From: Saccharomycopsis crataegensis
Lineage: Eukaryota; Ascomycota; Saccharomycetes; Ascoideales; Saccharomycopsidaceae
NCBI RefSeq assembly: GCF_037102585.1
Contig: NW_027043829.1
Location: 3,100,001-3,164,000 of the forward strand
Length of the DNA: 64,000 bases
Reading direction: 5' to 3'
The position numbers and the translations under genes were made by a program. Every line of letters begins with the position of its first letter. The stretch's first letter is position 1. The notes under the pieces were generated by a model. The model was given only the letters and a program-made list of their open reading frames with translations. It did not search any database and was not told where the DNA came from. This document shows, one piece after another, positions 22,221 to 32,294 of this stretch.

Positions 22221-22317
22221 AAAGTAATAGAAGATAATAGAAGATAGTAGAAGGTGATAATAATAAAAGATAATGCAAGATAATATAACATGAGCATGAC
22301 CTATGTTACAATAACAG

Positions 22318-22682
22318 AGCGTTTTTGGAAACTTTCCCTGGGTCAGAATTTGGGTAGGAGACTACTTTCTCGTACAATATATGGTGGATTAAAATTTTCT
22401 GATTATCTTTTATATCCCATAAGTGCAAATTACAGTTTACGACACCCCAAGGCATTATAATTATATAGCCAACATAACACGACTTGGTATTCAGATGCAA
22501 ATGAAAAAAGAAAATCCGGAGAGCGTAGTGCTCCTTCTATAGCAGCATTATCGTGACAACAAACCCAGACAAGACAAGACATTAGAAAAATGATGAGCAA
22601 GAAACAAGATAGCGAAGATAGGAATTGATAGAAAACAACATTAATAAAACCCAAATAAACACATTAGTAAGTAATTATATGG
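22318..22682. repeat. Left copy of about 365-bp direct repeat
   Basis: About 98% identical to 26687-27050 (roughly eight differences including a one-base gap). The shared part runs from AGCGTTTTTGG to TATATGG. It lacks TG...CA ends, so a standard LTR is not supported. Short minus-strand frames (such as 22430-22654) recur in both copies but show no recognisable protein. Confidence 0.85.
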
Positions 22683-22940
22683 CAGCAACTCAAGCGGAGG
22701 TAGCAAAATAGAAAAAAAAAATGAAAAAAATGAAAAATAATATAGCATAGCTGGATACATTGTGACGAAAACAGATAAGCAAGTATCGTATAAAAAAACC
22801 ACAAAATCTCAGCTGTTGATTGATAGCAAGCAAGTATCCAGCCCTTCATGCCGAACAGATACAAAAACATAAGTGGCAAACCAAGCAAGTCGAAAGACAA
22901 CACCAAAAGTGAGAGAACAAAACACCGAACCGCTCAATAC

Positions 22941-24926
22941 TCATATGTACTCATTGCATATCGCGACAAATTTTTGGATATTTCCTTCCAAAGTTGAAGA
23001 TTCATTCACCATACCATAGTCTATCCAAGCAACTCTTTCGTCTGGAGTAACAATGAAATTTTCTCTTTTAATATCACCGTGATTGATACCTAAACCCGAC
23101 AATAACTTCAATTGATTAATTCCAAACTCCATCAGTTTCTCGGTGATTTTACCGCCTCCAGGAATCTCTGTCATAAATATTGCAGGTCCACCAAACTTGA
23201 TGGAGGCCTTGTCGAACAAGCTAACCCGTGTGCCACAAAACACAATTTTTGGGCTAAAAATAGTATTGGCTTGTGACTTGCAATTGTTATTGTAGGCTTC
23301 AATCTGCCTATATGAACAAACCTCGTTGGTGTATTGCTCAGCAGCAATGCTCAAAATATCTTCATAAGAAAACCCTAGTTTTCTAATTTCTCGAGTTCTG
23401 GCATATTGCAGTAGAAAATCCGCGTCATACACTTTTATGATAATTTTCTCACTCCTGGTTTTCATCTTAGGCAACTGTGGGAAAATTTTCTGGCAAGCAG
23501 CGGTGTTTATAGATGCCACAAACGACAAGTGGGAGCTACCATCTTGTAACTCCTTGATATCACTGGCGTAATGACCACGGGTATTTCCGGAAATTGTTTC
23601 ACCCGCAGATCCTATTGATCTAATAGTTACTCCGAAGGGGAACCTTGAATTTCTGTTCTTGACATTTTGTGCCGAGCCGTTCTTTTTCATGAATATCAGC
23701 TTGTATTTTTCAGACTTATCTCTTGCACTATTTTTTTGATCAGCAGTGTAATTCACACAGTGGTGTATCAAACTTGCGAAAATCAAATTGATTTTCTTAT
23801 TTGAATTTTCTACAATCTTGTAGAAAATAGGGATTGGAACTTCCATAAGTTGTTGCTTGAGGGCCCCAGCCTTTTTTTCAAGCTTTGCTTTTTCCTTTTC
23901 TAAATACCTTCTATTTGAATTGAATACCTTGAATTTGTGACCATTGGTTTCTTTAAGAAGTGCTTCGATTTCTGCTATTCTGTCATTCATCTCTTGAAGT
24001 TCTTTCCGCTTTGCGGAGTTCGGCTCCTTTCCTTTTTTCAAAGCGTCCTGATCAGGGTCTGCTAGCATGAAAATAATATGAACAAAGTAATCGGTAAGCA
24101 CACAAACATCATTAGTACTGTTCAACATATTAACAACCACCTGGCGAACTAGCGACAGATCTGTAAGAACATCATTACGAATGTGTTTCTGTAGCCCGTA
24201 CTTCTTTAGTTCAAAAAACATGCATGCTTCACCTTGGACTCCATTGAAGACAGGGAAAACTGAGATATCCGGACGTAGTGAAAAATTTTCTGGTCCCTTC
24301 ACGGATACTTCAGTCCAAAAATAAACCTTTTCGTTAAAACTATCAAGGATAAGCTTAAGTTTATTTGACATCAATGCATAAAAATTACGTGAAACAGTGC
24401 TCTCAGTAAACTTATTGTCAGTCCACGACTCCCCTATAGTGTCATAGAATAAGCCATCGTAACGATGACCGACTTCAGGAACACTCCCCTGATGAAAAAT
24501 TGACGATGATAAATTTTGATTACAATGTAATGAAAATGTTTCTATCAAATTATCAAAAAAATCATCAGGAAAGGGTTGCCAATCAACCGAAAACTCTCCG
24601 TAGTAGCTGTAAATAGCAGCACTAATTGAGCCTTTGGGAAGTGTGGTAGGCACACAGTCCACGTAGAGAGAGTTTTTGGGAGGATCTGGCGCAGGCAAGT
24701 TGAGAAAGAGCTTCCATAGCAGCGATGCGAGGTCGGTGGAATTCGGGCCATTTCTTTCTCTCTCAAGATATGCTTCCACTTTCATTTTTCCAATAACACC
24801 AGCTCTTAAGTTTTGGTCATCAAGAATGTCACCAAGGTCTAATGATAGACCTTGTGAATTTCTGATTTTGGATTTTATCTCATTTATTGCAGACGCTATT
24901 CTCTGTTCGTAAGCTTGGTCGCTCAT
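22941..24926 (-). CDS. PD-(D/E)XK nuclease-like plus protein-kinase-like fusion
   Basis: 661 aa, intact. The middle part (about 140-290) has the pattern of the restriction-endonuclease fold: E206 (WTEVSVK), D220 (RPDISVF), then E239-L-K241 (FFELKK) and a following helix with Q262 (VRQVVVNM). A charged coiled-coil-like helix follows (about 305-365). The C-terminal part (about 490-661) has kinase marks: K498 (IIIKVYD), E535, hinge MTEI, H616-G-D618...N623 (HGDIKRENF) and D636-Y-G638. It stops 23 residues later, so the kinase C-lobe is very short. This order recalls the nuclease-kinase architecture described for Crinkler-type effectors and related transposon proteins. Activity, target and role are unknown. 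It is the only long ORF within the inverted-repeat-bounded segment. The start is the first ATG; the upstream gene boundary is unclear. Confidence 0.75.
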   Translation of the reverse strand: MSDQAYEQRIASAINEIKSKIRNSQGLSLDLGDILDDQNLRAGVIGKMKVEAYLERERNGPNSTDLASLLWKLFLNLPAPDPPKNSLYVDCVPTTLPKGSISAAIYSYYGEFSVDWQPFPDDFFDNLIETFSLHCNQNLSSSIFHQGSVPEVGHRYDGLFYDTIGESWTDNKFTESTVSRNFYALMSNKLKLILDSFNEKVYFWTEVSVKGPENFSLRPDISVFPVFNGVQGEACMFFELKKYGLQKHIRNDVLTDLSLVRQVVVNMLNSTNDVCVLTDYFVHIIFMLADPDQDALKKGKEPNSAKRKELQEMNDRIAEIEALLKETNGHKFKVFNSNRRYLEKEKAKLEKKAGALKQQLMEVPIPIFYKIVENSNKKINLIFASLIHHCVNYTADQKNSARDKSEKYKLIFMKKNGSAQNVKNRNSRFPFGVTIRSIGSAGETISGNTRGHYASDIKELQDGSSHLSFVASINTAACQKIFPQLPKMKTRSEKIIIKVYDADFLLQYARTREIRKLGFSYEDILSIAAEQYTNEVCSYRQIEAYNNNCKSQANTIFSPKIVFCGTRVSLFDKASIKFGGPAIFMTEIPGGGKITEKLMEFGINQLKLLSGLGINHGDIKRENFIVTPDERVAWIDYGMVNESSTLEGNIQKFVAICNEYI

Positions 24927-26686
24927 ATTGACATCAAATCATTTACTGGTCTTGTTCTTGGATTATCATTAAATGGCTTGTTAAACAAGAGCAAATTCAG
25001 GGAAGGAAACTGGAACTGTAATGAAAGATGAGGAGAAGAGTTTGATACGATGGGGTGCCACACCCACAGTCAGGTATACCGTCCTGATGGTATAACAATA
25101 ATTGGAAACCAGAAAGTCCAGAGATGGTGGGATTACAAGACCCTTTTTGAGTAATGAGCTTCCACTTGCAGAGTTAAATATAAATAGCATCATAGAATAT
25201 AGACAAAACTGCAACAAAAATAGATCGCGTTCCCCAAAATATTGTGGTGCCAACCAACTAAGCATTATTCGCAATCTTCATTAGTCCTCGAAACCAACTT
25301 AATGTAAAACATTAATTGGATATTATGTTACCGCCAAGTTTTTCAGTTTTTTCAACTTATTTCAGCCTCCCATAAAAACAATTCTCAACCTTCAAACTTA
25401 TTATTGTCATACAATCAGCAAGCTTCAGCTGCTCCAGAAAGCCTGGCATATTAAGTAAACCATACTTGCAAGTGCAACCAATATATACATGTTCACAGAT
25501 AATCCAGCAGACATACCGTAAACATGATCCATTGAAATGTTGCAAATCATGAGCGACGAGCACCATTTAATGGGGATCCACAGCAACTTCCAGCTCCCAG
25601 CTTCCAGCTAACAACTAACAAACTGGCTTCTATGCCCCTGGTGTATTTCTTGTATTATGAAAGCCTTCGCAAGAATTCGATTTTTCATCTCACAATTTTA
25701 CATCCTTTTCAGTGTAACTCATAGTAGCTGCTAATCGATATTGAGTGAAGTTAAAGCGAATCTGACAACTCTGTGTAGGGATGATTAGAAGAACTAACAT
25801 CTATTTGTCCCACATTCTCGCAATACTCTTAGAATATACCCCAGCACATAATTCAAAGATCTTGACAAAGATTTCAAAATGCAAGCTTTCAATAGTTAAT
25901 CCATTGATAATGATGATTTTAGCACTAGCAATACTGTAAGACATATATCCTCTATGATGCTGTATGTAACGAAATACCCTTCATGTTTCTTACCAATGAC
26001 GAAATGTTTATCGCAATGCCTCTTTTATTTCCAGTCTCACGTGAGACGGTGAAATGACAACAGAAATGGAAAGGAAGGAAGAGTTGACTTCTTAATCCTA
26101 TATCGATACTTATCTTCACTCTATCTCTCATTAGATACGTGATAAGAAGATCAGATGTTATCACCGTACTTGGTCTCTTTAACTATCTGATTGAACACAC
26201 AACTCAAACAAGTGGCTCGTATTCAACAACTTGTTATTAGGCTGAATTAACAGTAATAAATCAAAGAAGGTAAATGTATTAAATGACTAATAATAGTAGG
26301 ATTCGCTCTTGTCTTCTAATAACAATAAGGAAGACAAATAATAATAAACAATAAAATAATTTAACACGATAAAATGTAAACTGGGGTGATCATATTCGTA
26401 GTATGTACGATAGTACACCCAGCAGGATTTCCCTGGCCAAATGGCGTTTGTTGATTGTAAAGCAACTGGAAATGATTTATGGAACGTTTTTCCTCATCAA
26501 TCTAAACCTCATTTCCGAACGAATAGAATACGAATAATTCAAACCTGAATAGTTGTAAGAATAATGATTTTCCATATCCTATGCACCCCAAGGCGTCTAT
26601 GGTGTGTGCATTTATAAATGTACATGACGCTCTCACACCATATATTGGTATACCAACAAATAATTACTTCAAACTCAACATGACAC
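24927..26686. other. Upstream non-coding part of the nuclease-kinase element
   Basis: About 1.76 kb between the ORF start and the right direct repeat. No protein or RNA gene seen. CAGCTTCCAGCTCCCAGCTTCC-like short repeats occur near 25585-25610, and ATAATAA-rich DNA at 26320-26360. It presumably holds the promoter of the ORF. Confidence 0.4.
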
Positions 26687-27050
26687 AGCGTTTTTGGAGA
26701 CTTTCCCTGGGTCAGAATTTGGGTAGGAGACTACTTTCTCGTACAATATATAGTGGATTAAAATTTTCTGATTATCTTTTATATCCCATAAGTGCAAATT
26801 ACAGTTTACGACACCCCAAGGCATTATAATTATATAGCCAACATAACACGACTTGGTATTCAGATCCAAATGAAAAAAGAAAATCCGGAGAGCGTAGTGC
26901 TCCTTCTATAGCAGCATTATCGTGACAACAAACGCAGTCAAGACAAGACATTAGAAAAATGATGAACAAGAAACAAGATAGCGAAGATAGGAATTGATAG
27001 AAAACAACATTAATAAAACCCAAATAAACACATTAGTAAGTAATATATGG
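26687..27050. repeat. Right copy of about 365-bp direct repeat
   Basis: Same orientation as 22318-22682 and about 98% identical. It ends 4 bp before the right inverted repeat, unlike the left copy, which is separated from its inverted repeat by about 640 bp. Confidence 0.85.
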
Positions 27051-27054
27051 AAAA

Positions 27055-27099
27055 ATGTCTTTAAAAAACGTAAAGAAATTTGTCCAACTTCCGGCAATT
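27055..27099 (-). repeat. Right terminal inverted repeat (45 bp)
   Basis: Reverse complement of 21631-21675 with one mismatch. Ends CCGGCAATT. Confidence 0.9.
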
Positions 27100-27621
27100 T
27101 TCTTTAATTTATCACGTGCTGTCACGCGCACCACGTGCTCAACCAGGGCTCAAAACTAAAAGTAAAATAAAAAAGTTTGCCAAAAAAAAAACGTCGGGTC
27201 TGCAACATCCCTAACATTATTAAATATCATGATTCAAAGTGTGTATTTATTTAATTGGATGGATGAGTTTATTCAGTTTTTTTTTTTTTTTTTCTTTTAA
27301 TGTTTGCTTCACCTCGCTTCACTCACTCTTAAAAAAAAAAGTTCAGAAACGAATACAAAATGAAAAAATAAAAAAAGGTATTAAAATAACAAAAGGTATT
27401 AAAATAACAATGTCTACCATTAAAAAACCTATATCAACAATAGAATTTGAAAAACAGAGAGAGAAGGGAAAAAAAAAAACCAAAATGTACAGATTGTAAT
27501 TGAAAAACAAAAGAGTAACTATCATTATTATTATTGTTATTAATATCCAGTAGTTCAAAGATGGAAAAAGAAAATATAAGAATCTGATCAAATCTAATCA
27601 TTCATTCATTAATTCAACCAA
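27100..27621. other. Region between the element and the SSE1 3' end
   Basis: Two CACGTG boxes (27113-27118 and 27132-27137), T-rich and A-rich tracts, and a duplicated GGTATTAAAATAACA (27376-27410). No gene seen. Confidence 0.4.
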
Positions 27622-29691
27622 TTAATCGAGTTCTTCAGTCATGACAACGTCATCATCTTTCTTTGGAGCTTCAGCTTCCTTGGCAGCTCTGTCAGCGGCA
27701 ATCTTAGCGGCCATTTCTTGAGCAAACTTGGATTCTTGCTTAGCTCTCTTGGCTTGCTTCTCTTCTTCTTGTTTAGCCAAGTAACGACCTCTAATCAAGT
27801 TACCGGTTCTGGCCAATTCTTCGTACTTAGCAATGTATTTAGCCTTGGTGGTGTCGTCACCTTCATCGTACAACCAATCTTCAGTCTTGGTCAACAAGCC
27901 TTGCAATTTAGTCTTTTCTTGTTCACTAGCAAATGGAGCGTAGATGTCGTCCAATTTACCACGCAATTCGTAAATGTATTCTTCAAGAGCGTTCTTACGT
28001 TCTTCAGTTTCGGAAACCAATTTATCGTTAGCAACCATCTTGAATTCTTCTTCGAAATATTGGTTTCTGAGAGCTTCTGGAAGAGACAAGGTTTGGGCTT
28101 CGAGAACCAAGTCATCTTGCTTGACCAACTTCTTGACATCCTTGTATTCTGGTTCGTCATCTTCCTTGGCTTCTGGGTTTTCCACCAATTCTTGAACAAT
28201 CTTTTCGACAACGGTATAAGCGGCTTCAACAGTGTAGAAACCAGATGGGTCCATTCTCAACTTCAACTTGACGGCAACGGAGTCTTCACCTTCTGGGACC
28301 TTGACACCGGTGACCTTCCACTTAGCAATCAATGGGTCAGTACCCTTTGGCAAAGCTTCTGGGTGGGTGTACTTGGCAGAAATTTCAAAGTCCTTAGATC
28401 TGTAAAGGGTGATGATCTTGGTGGATGGGTAAGTAGAACCGACTGGGAAAACTTCCATGTGGTCAACGTCTTCTTCATCCTTGTCCCAGAAGTAAGAGAC
28501 AGAGAATGGGTTGTAGTCTTCAAACTTGAATGGTCTAACTCTAAGGGTTGGGGAGTGGATGGCACAAATGAAAGCGGCACCTCTGGCGATAGCTTCATCT
28601 GAGTTCAAAGTCGAGGACAATGGTTTACCAAAGATTTCCACCAATCTGGCCTTGATGGATGGGACTCTGGTACAGCCACCAATGACTTCGACGTTGTCAA
28701 GGTCTTCGGTGGTCAAACCAGCAGCCTTCAAAGCAGCTTCGACTGGGACGTGAAGACGGTCCAACAATGGTTGAACGTATTCTTCCAATTCGGATCTTTC
28801 CATGGTGGAAGAAACGTCGACGTCATCCATGACGGATTCGATATTGATTGGGGCACTGGTGTTGGCGGACAAGACCTTCTTGACTTTTTCAGCGGCGGTC
28901 AAGACTCTGTGGAAAGCCTTTGGGTTGGTGTGGATGTCAATCTTGTACTTGCTCTTGAATTCTTTGGCGAAATGTTCGGTGATGGCGTAATCGAAATCAC
29001 GGCCACCAAAGTGCTTGTCGGTGGCAGTACCCAAAATCTTCAATTCCCCCTTCTTGATGGCGGCGATGGAGACGGTGTAAGTGGAGTAACCAATGTCGAC
29101 AAAGGCAATCTTCTTTGGTTCATCAGGGAAGTTGTTCTTGAAGACCCCGTAACCAACGGCAGCGGCGGTGACTTCGTTGACAATTCTGACTGGGTTCAAG
29201 CCAGCAATTCTGGAGGCGTCGGCAACGGCTTGACGTTGCTTTTCAGAGTACCAGGCTGGGACGGCGATGACAACATCGGTGATCTTACCCTTGACGGTGT
29301 TTTGGGCAACTTCTTTCAAGTTGTTGATGAACATGGCGGACAATTGGGTGGCAGAGAACTCTTTTTGTTCGCCAGCCAATCTGACCTTGGCAGCAACTTC
29401 AGAGTCTTTAGCAACCAAAGGGGCGGTGAAGTACTTCTTTTCAATTTCAAAGTCTGGGCTGTCGGCGGACAAACCAATGATTCTGTTCAAGTTACCGACG
29501 GTGTTCTTGACGTTAGAGGTTTGTTGGATCTTAGCGTTTTCACCAAGACTTCTGGCCTTAGCGTTGAAACCAACCAAGGTGGCAGTGGAACGGTTACCGA
29601 TTTCACCAACCACGACATCGATGTTGTTCTTGAAAGCGGCAGCAATCACAGAGTTGTTAGACCCTAAGTCAATACCGAATGGAGCGCTCAT
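27622..29691 (-). CDS. SSE1: Hsp110 nucleotide-exchange chaperone Sse1/Msi3
   Basis: Cytosolic Hsp110 that exchanges nucleotide on Hsp70 (Ssa) and helps protein folding. 689 aa from the ATG at 29691 ([15 protein letters not shown]), matching the family start; the frame extends further upstream to 29760, but those codons look like leader. The N-terminal ATPase domain (about 1-385) includes [19 protein letters not shown], and IGGCTRVPS in place of the Hsp70 GGxTR motif. It then has the Hsp110 beta domain, an acidic loop ([14 protein letters not shown]) and the helical C-terminal bundle with [12 protein letters not shown] and a charged tail ending VVMTEELD. Strong codon bias implies high expression. 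Two perfect heat-shock elements lie 160-200 bp upstream of the start. Confidence 0.95.
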   Translation of the reverse strand: MSAPFGIDLGSNNSVIAAAFKNNIDVVVGEIGNRSTATLVGFNAKARSLGENAKIQQTSNVKNTVGNLNRIIGLSADSPDFEIEKKYFTAPLVAKDSEVAAKVRLAGEQKEFSATQLSAMFINNLKEVAQNTVKGKITDVVIAVPAWYSEKQRQAVADASRIAGLNPVRIVNEVTAAAVGYGVFKNNFPDEPKKIAFVDIGYSTYTVSIAAIKKGELKILGTATDKHFGGRDFDYAITEHFAKEFKSKYKIDIHTNPKAFHRVLTAAEKVKKVLSANTSAPINIESVMDDVDVSSTMERSELEEYVQPLLDRLHVPVEAALKAAGLTTEDLDNVEVIGGCTRVPSIKARLVEIFGKPLSSTLNSDEAIARGAAFICAIHSPTLRVRPFKFEDYNPFSVSYFWDKDEEDVDHMEVFPVGSTYPSTKIITLYRSKDFEISAKYTHPEALPKGTDPLIAKWKVTGVKVPEGEDSVAVKLKLRMDPSGFYTVEAAYTVVEKIVQELVENPEAKEDDEPEYKDVKKLVKQDDLVLEAQTLSLPEALRNQYFEEEFKMVANDKLVSETEERKNALEEYIYELRGKLDDIYAPFASEQEKTKLQGLLTKTEDWLYDEGDDTTKAKYIAKYEELARTGNLIRGRYLAKQEEEKQAKRAKQESKFAQEMAAKIAADRAAKEAEAPKKDDDVVMTEELD

Positions 29692-29851
29692 TTTTCTATT
29701 ATTAAGTAATTGGGAAATGAAATAATAATCTGATAGATAATAATAACTTGGACTTCTCACGGAGAATTTTCTTTTTTTTTTTTTCTCTTATTGAAGAAAA
29801 ATTCTTTTATTTTTTTTTCACCTTCGTTTGGTTGCGCAGCCCTTGGGTGAG

Positions 29852-29867
29852 GAATTCCAGAAGGTTC
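29852..29867. promoter_or_regulatory. Heat-shock element 1 upstream of SSE1
   Basis: GAATTCCAGAAGGTTC contains TTC-nn-GAA-nn-TTC, a perfect three-unit Hsf1 site (29855-29867), with an additional abutting GAA. Confidence 0.8.
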
Positions 29868-29878
29868 CAGCGGCGGTC

Positions 29879-29891
29879 GAAGGTTCCAGAA
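29879..29891. promoter_or_regulatory. Heat-shock element 2 upstream of SSE1
   Basis: GAAGGTTCCAGAA is GAA-nn-TTC-nn-GAA, a second perfect three-unit Hsf1 site 11 bp from the first. Confidence 0.8.
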
Positions 29892-30196
29892 GGAGGAGGC
29901 AGGGTCTGTGATTACCTAGAGAGACGGGTGATAGAGATATATGGGGGAGGGGGAGATACACAGTGTTCCCAATGATCCTCCCAACCACAGTTTATACAAA
30001 CCACAGAAGAAGACGAAGACGAAGAAGGGAAGGTGTGGTGTGGTGTGCCCATGTGGATTCTGCATTGCTATGCCTCAACATGCATAAAAAGAGCACAACC
30101 CAATAACAATAATAATAATAAGAATAAGAATAATCGTGTTTAGCCCATCGCCCTTTTCCAGCCAGCTCTGAAGTATTGCTTACAATGTATGTAAAT

Positions 30197-30231
<35 letters not shown>

Positions 30232-30443
30232 GATCCCCCTCCACCCAAAAAAGTATCTTCAAGAGGCGATGGGATCACCCCTCTGACCTCAGGGTAACCC
30301 TCCACCATCTTAAACAACAAAAAAAAAAAATTTTACTGCTCTGTCAGAACGGTGCAAACAGGGTGGAAAACTACCATATCTCTCTCTTTCTGGTTGGAAA
30401 AAAAAAAAAAAATCAAGAAGTATAGAATAATAATATTGACAAT

Positions 30444-31778
30444 ATGGAAGATACCGACGCCGAAAAGAATATTGAGATCTGGAAGATCAAGAAACTTATC
30501 AAGCGTTTGGAAAACGCCAGAGGTAACGGTACCTCGATGATCAGTTTGATCATCCCTCCAAAAGGGCAAATCTCGATTTTGAACAAGATGTTGACTGATG
30601 AATACGGTACCGCCTCCAATATCAAGTCTCGTGTCAACCGTTTGTCGGTGTTGTCCGCCATCACTTCCACCCAACAAAAGTTGAAGTTATACAACAAGGT
30701 CCCACCTAACGGGTTGGTGATTTACTGTGGTGATGTGATCACCGACGAAGGTAAGGAAAAGAAATTGAACATTGATTTCGAGCCATTCAAGCCTATCAAC
30801 ACCTCTTTGTACTTGTGTGACAACAAGTTCCATACCGAAGCCTTAAGTGAATTGTTGGACTCCGATGAAAGATACGGGTTCATCATCATGGACGGTAACG
30901 GTGCGTTGTTTGGTACTTTGTCCGGTAACACGAGAGAAATCCTCCACAAGTTCACCGTTGATTTGCCAAAGAAGCATGGTCGTGGTGGTCAATCTGCGTT
31001 GCGTTTCAGTCGTTTGAGAGAAGAAAAAAGACACAATTACGTTAGAAAAGTCGCCGAAGTAGCGGTGCAAAATTTCATCACCAACGATAAAATCACCGTC
31101 AATGGGTTGGTGTTGGCCGGTTCTGCCGATTTCAAGACCGAATTGTCCAAATCCGATATGTTTGACAACAGATTACAAGCAAGAATCGTCAAGATTGTCG
31201 ATATCTCTTATGGTGGGGAAAACGGGTTCAACCAAGCTATCGAATTATCGGCAGAAACTTTATCCAACGTCAAGTTCATCCAAGAAAAGAAATTGTTGGA
31301 CAAATATTACGAAGAAATTGCCCAAGACACTGGTAAATACTGTTATGGTATCGACGATACCCTTAAAGCTTTGGACTTGGGGGCTTGTGAAATCTTGATT
31401 GTCCACGAAAACTTGGAAACCGTTAGATACGTGCTCAAAGACGCCGAAGGCGCCGAGGTCATCAGATTCAACGTCCCATCAAGGGAAGGTGAAAAGAAGG
31501 AAAACAAGGAATACTTGATGGACAAAAAAACTGACACAGAAATGGAAGTTGTCGACGAACAACCGTTGATCGAATGGTTGGCTGAAAACTACAAGAACTT
31601 TGGTGCCACTTTGGAATTCGTTTCCGATAGATCATCCGAAGGGGCCCAATTCGTCAGAGGTTTTGGTGGTGTCGGGGCCTTGTTGCGTTACAAGGTTAAC
31701 TTTGAACATTTGGGTGATGATGATGATGACGACGATGAATATTATGACAGTGATGACGATATCTATGCCAACAACTAA
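30444..31778 (+). CDS. SUP45: Translation termination factor eRF1
   Basis: Recognises all three stop codons in the ribosomal A site and triggers peptide release with eRF3 (Sup35). 444 aa, in line with family length. Stop-codon-reading motifs: T30-S31 region (NGTS), N59-I-K-S62 and Y123-L-C-D-N-K-F129. G181-G-Q183 sits in the middle domain ([13 protein letters not shown]). The C-terminal domain binds eRF3 and ends in an acidic tail ([15 protein letters not shown]). Start ATG 30444 gives [13 protein letters not shown]. Codon usage is strongly biased towards TTG for leucine, and no in-frame CTG was noticed. Divergent from SSE1. Confidence 0.97.
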   Translation: MEDTDAEKNIEIWKIKKLIKRLENARGNGTSMISLIIPPKGQISILNKMLTDEYGTASNIKSRVNRLSVLSAITSTQQKLKLYNKVPPNGLVIYCGDVITDEGKEKKLNIDFEPFKPINTSLYLCDNKFHTEALSELLDSDERYGFIIMDGNGALFGTLSGNTREILHKFTVDLPKKHGRGGQSALRFSRLREEKRHNYVRKVAEVAVQNFITNDKITVNGLVLAGSADFKTELSKSDMFDNRLQARIVKIVDISYGGENGFNQAIELSAETLSNVKFIQEKKLLDKYYEEIAQDTGKYCYGIDDTLKALDLGACEILIVHENLETVRYVLKDAEGAEVIRFNVPSREGEKKENKEYLMDKKTDTEMEVVDEQPLIEWLAENYKNFGATLEFVSDRSSEGAQFVRGFGGVGALLRYKVNFEHLGDDDDDDDEYYDSDDDIYANN

Positions 31779-32291
31779 GTGATTTTGACCTCCCGTATAT
31801 TACAAATTTCTCTCATACTCATTCGTTTTTCTCTATTAGCCTCATTTTTTTTTCCCTCTTTTGGTGTTGTTTATTTTTGTACTCTTTGAAATAAATGGAC
31901 TCTTTTGATATACCTCAATGGATTATATGAGTATCTCTTGACAGATTCTACAACACACAATTTAAAAATTTTGTAAGCTTTTGACAAATATCTTTGAAAA
32001 TTGTATCTCCTACACACACACACACACACCTACTACAAGTCCTAGACAACCAACCGCAATAATATCATTATTATATCATTATTATATCATTATTATATCA
32101 TTATCATATCATTATTATTCTATTTAAATCAATCGCTGATGACTTTCTGGCGCTAAGAAATCTTGTCAAAGCACATATAATATATATATGTATATATTAC
32201 CATCATGATATCCCAATAGAATAACTAATGTGGCTGACTTTGTCTGCGAATATTTTATATAAAAAGAAATTCATGTTGTTATTACTGACTA
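31779..32291. other. SUP45 3' flank
   Basis: Contains (CA)n at 32012-32028 and TATTATATCAT tandem units at 32066-32110. No gene recognised. Confidence 0.4.
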
Positions 32292-32294
32292 TTA

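Larger units (their letters stand above)
21631..27099. mobile_element. Putative DNA-transposon-like element with nuclease-kinase ORF
   Basis: 5469 bp bounded by a 45-bp inverted repeat (21631-21675 and 27055-27099, 44/45 identical, both oriented inward from an outer AATTGCCGG end). Inside are one intact long ORF (22941-24926, minus strand), two about 365-bp direct repeats (22318-22682, 26687-27050) and two hairpins in the left arm. There is no reverse transcriptase, integrase or classical DDE transposase. The outermost AATT is the same on both sides because it is palindromic, so a target-site duplication cannot be separated from the repeat. That this is a mobile unit is an inference from its structure; alternatives are a chance-retained inverted duplication or a non-autonomous element. 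Confidence 0.5.
29692..30443. other. Divergent SSE1-SUP45 promoter
   Basis: 752 bp shared by two divergent genes. HSEs lie on the SSE1 side, a (TC)n tract at about 30199-30229 and a poly-A leader lie before SUP45. No gene in it. Confidence 0.6.

Noticed and set aside
22318-27050. LTR retrotransposon for the direct-repeat segment
   Set aside because: The repeats do not begin with TG or end with CA, no reverse transcriptase, protease or integrase reads between them, and the ORF is nuclease-kinase.
27718-29725. Plus-strand frames opposite SSE1 (up to 305 aa)
   Set aside because: Shadows of the codon-biased SSE1 gene with no protein-like composition.
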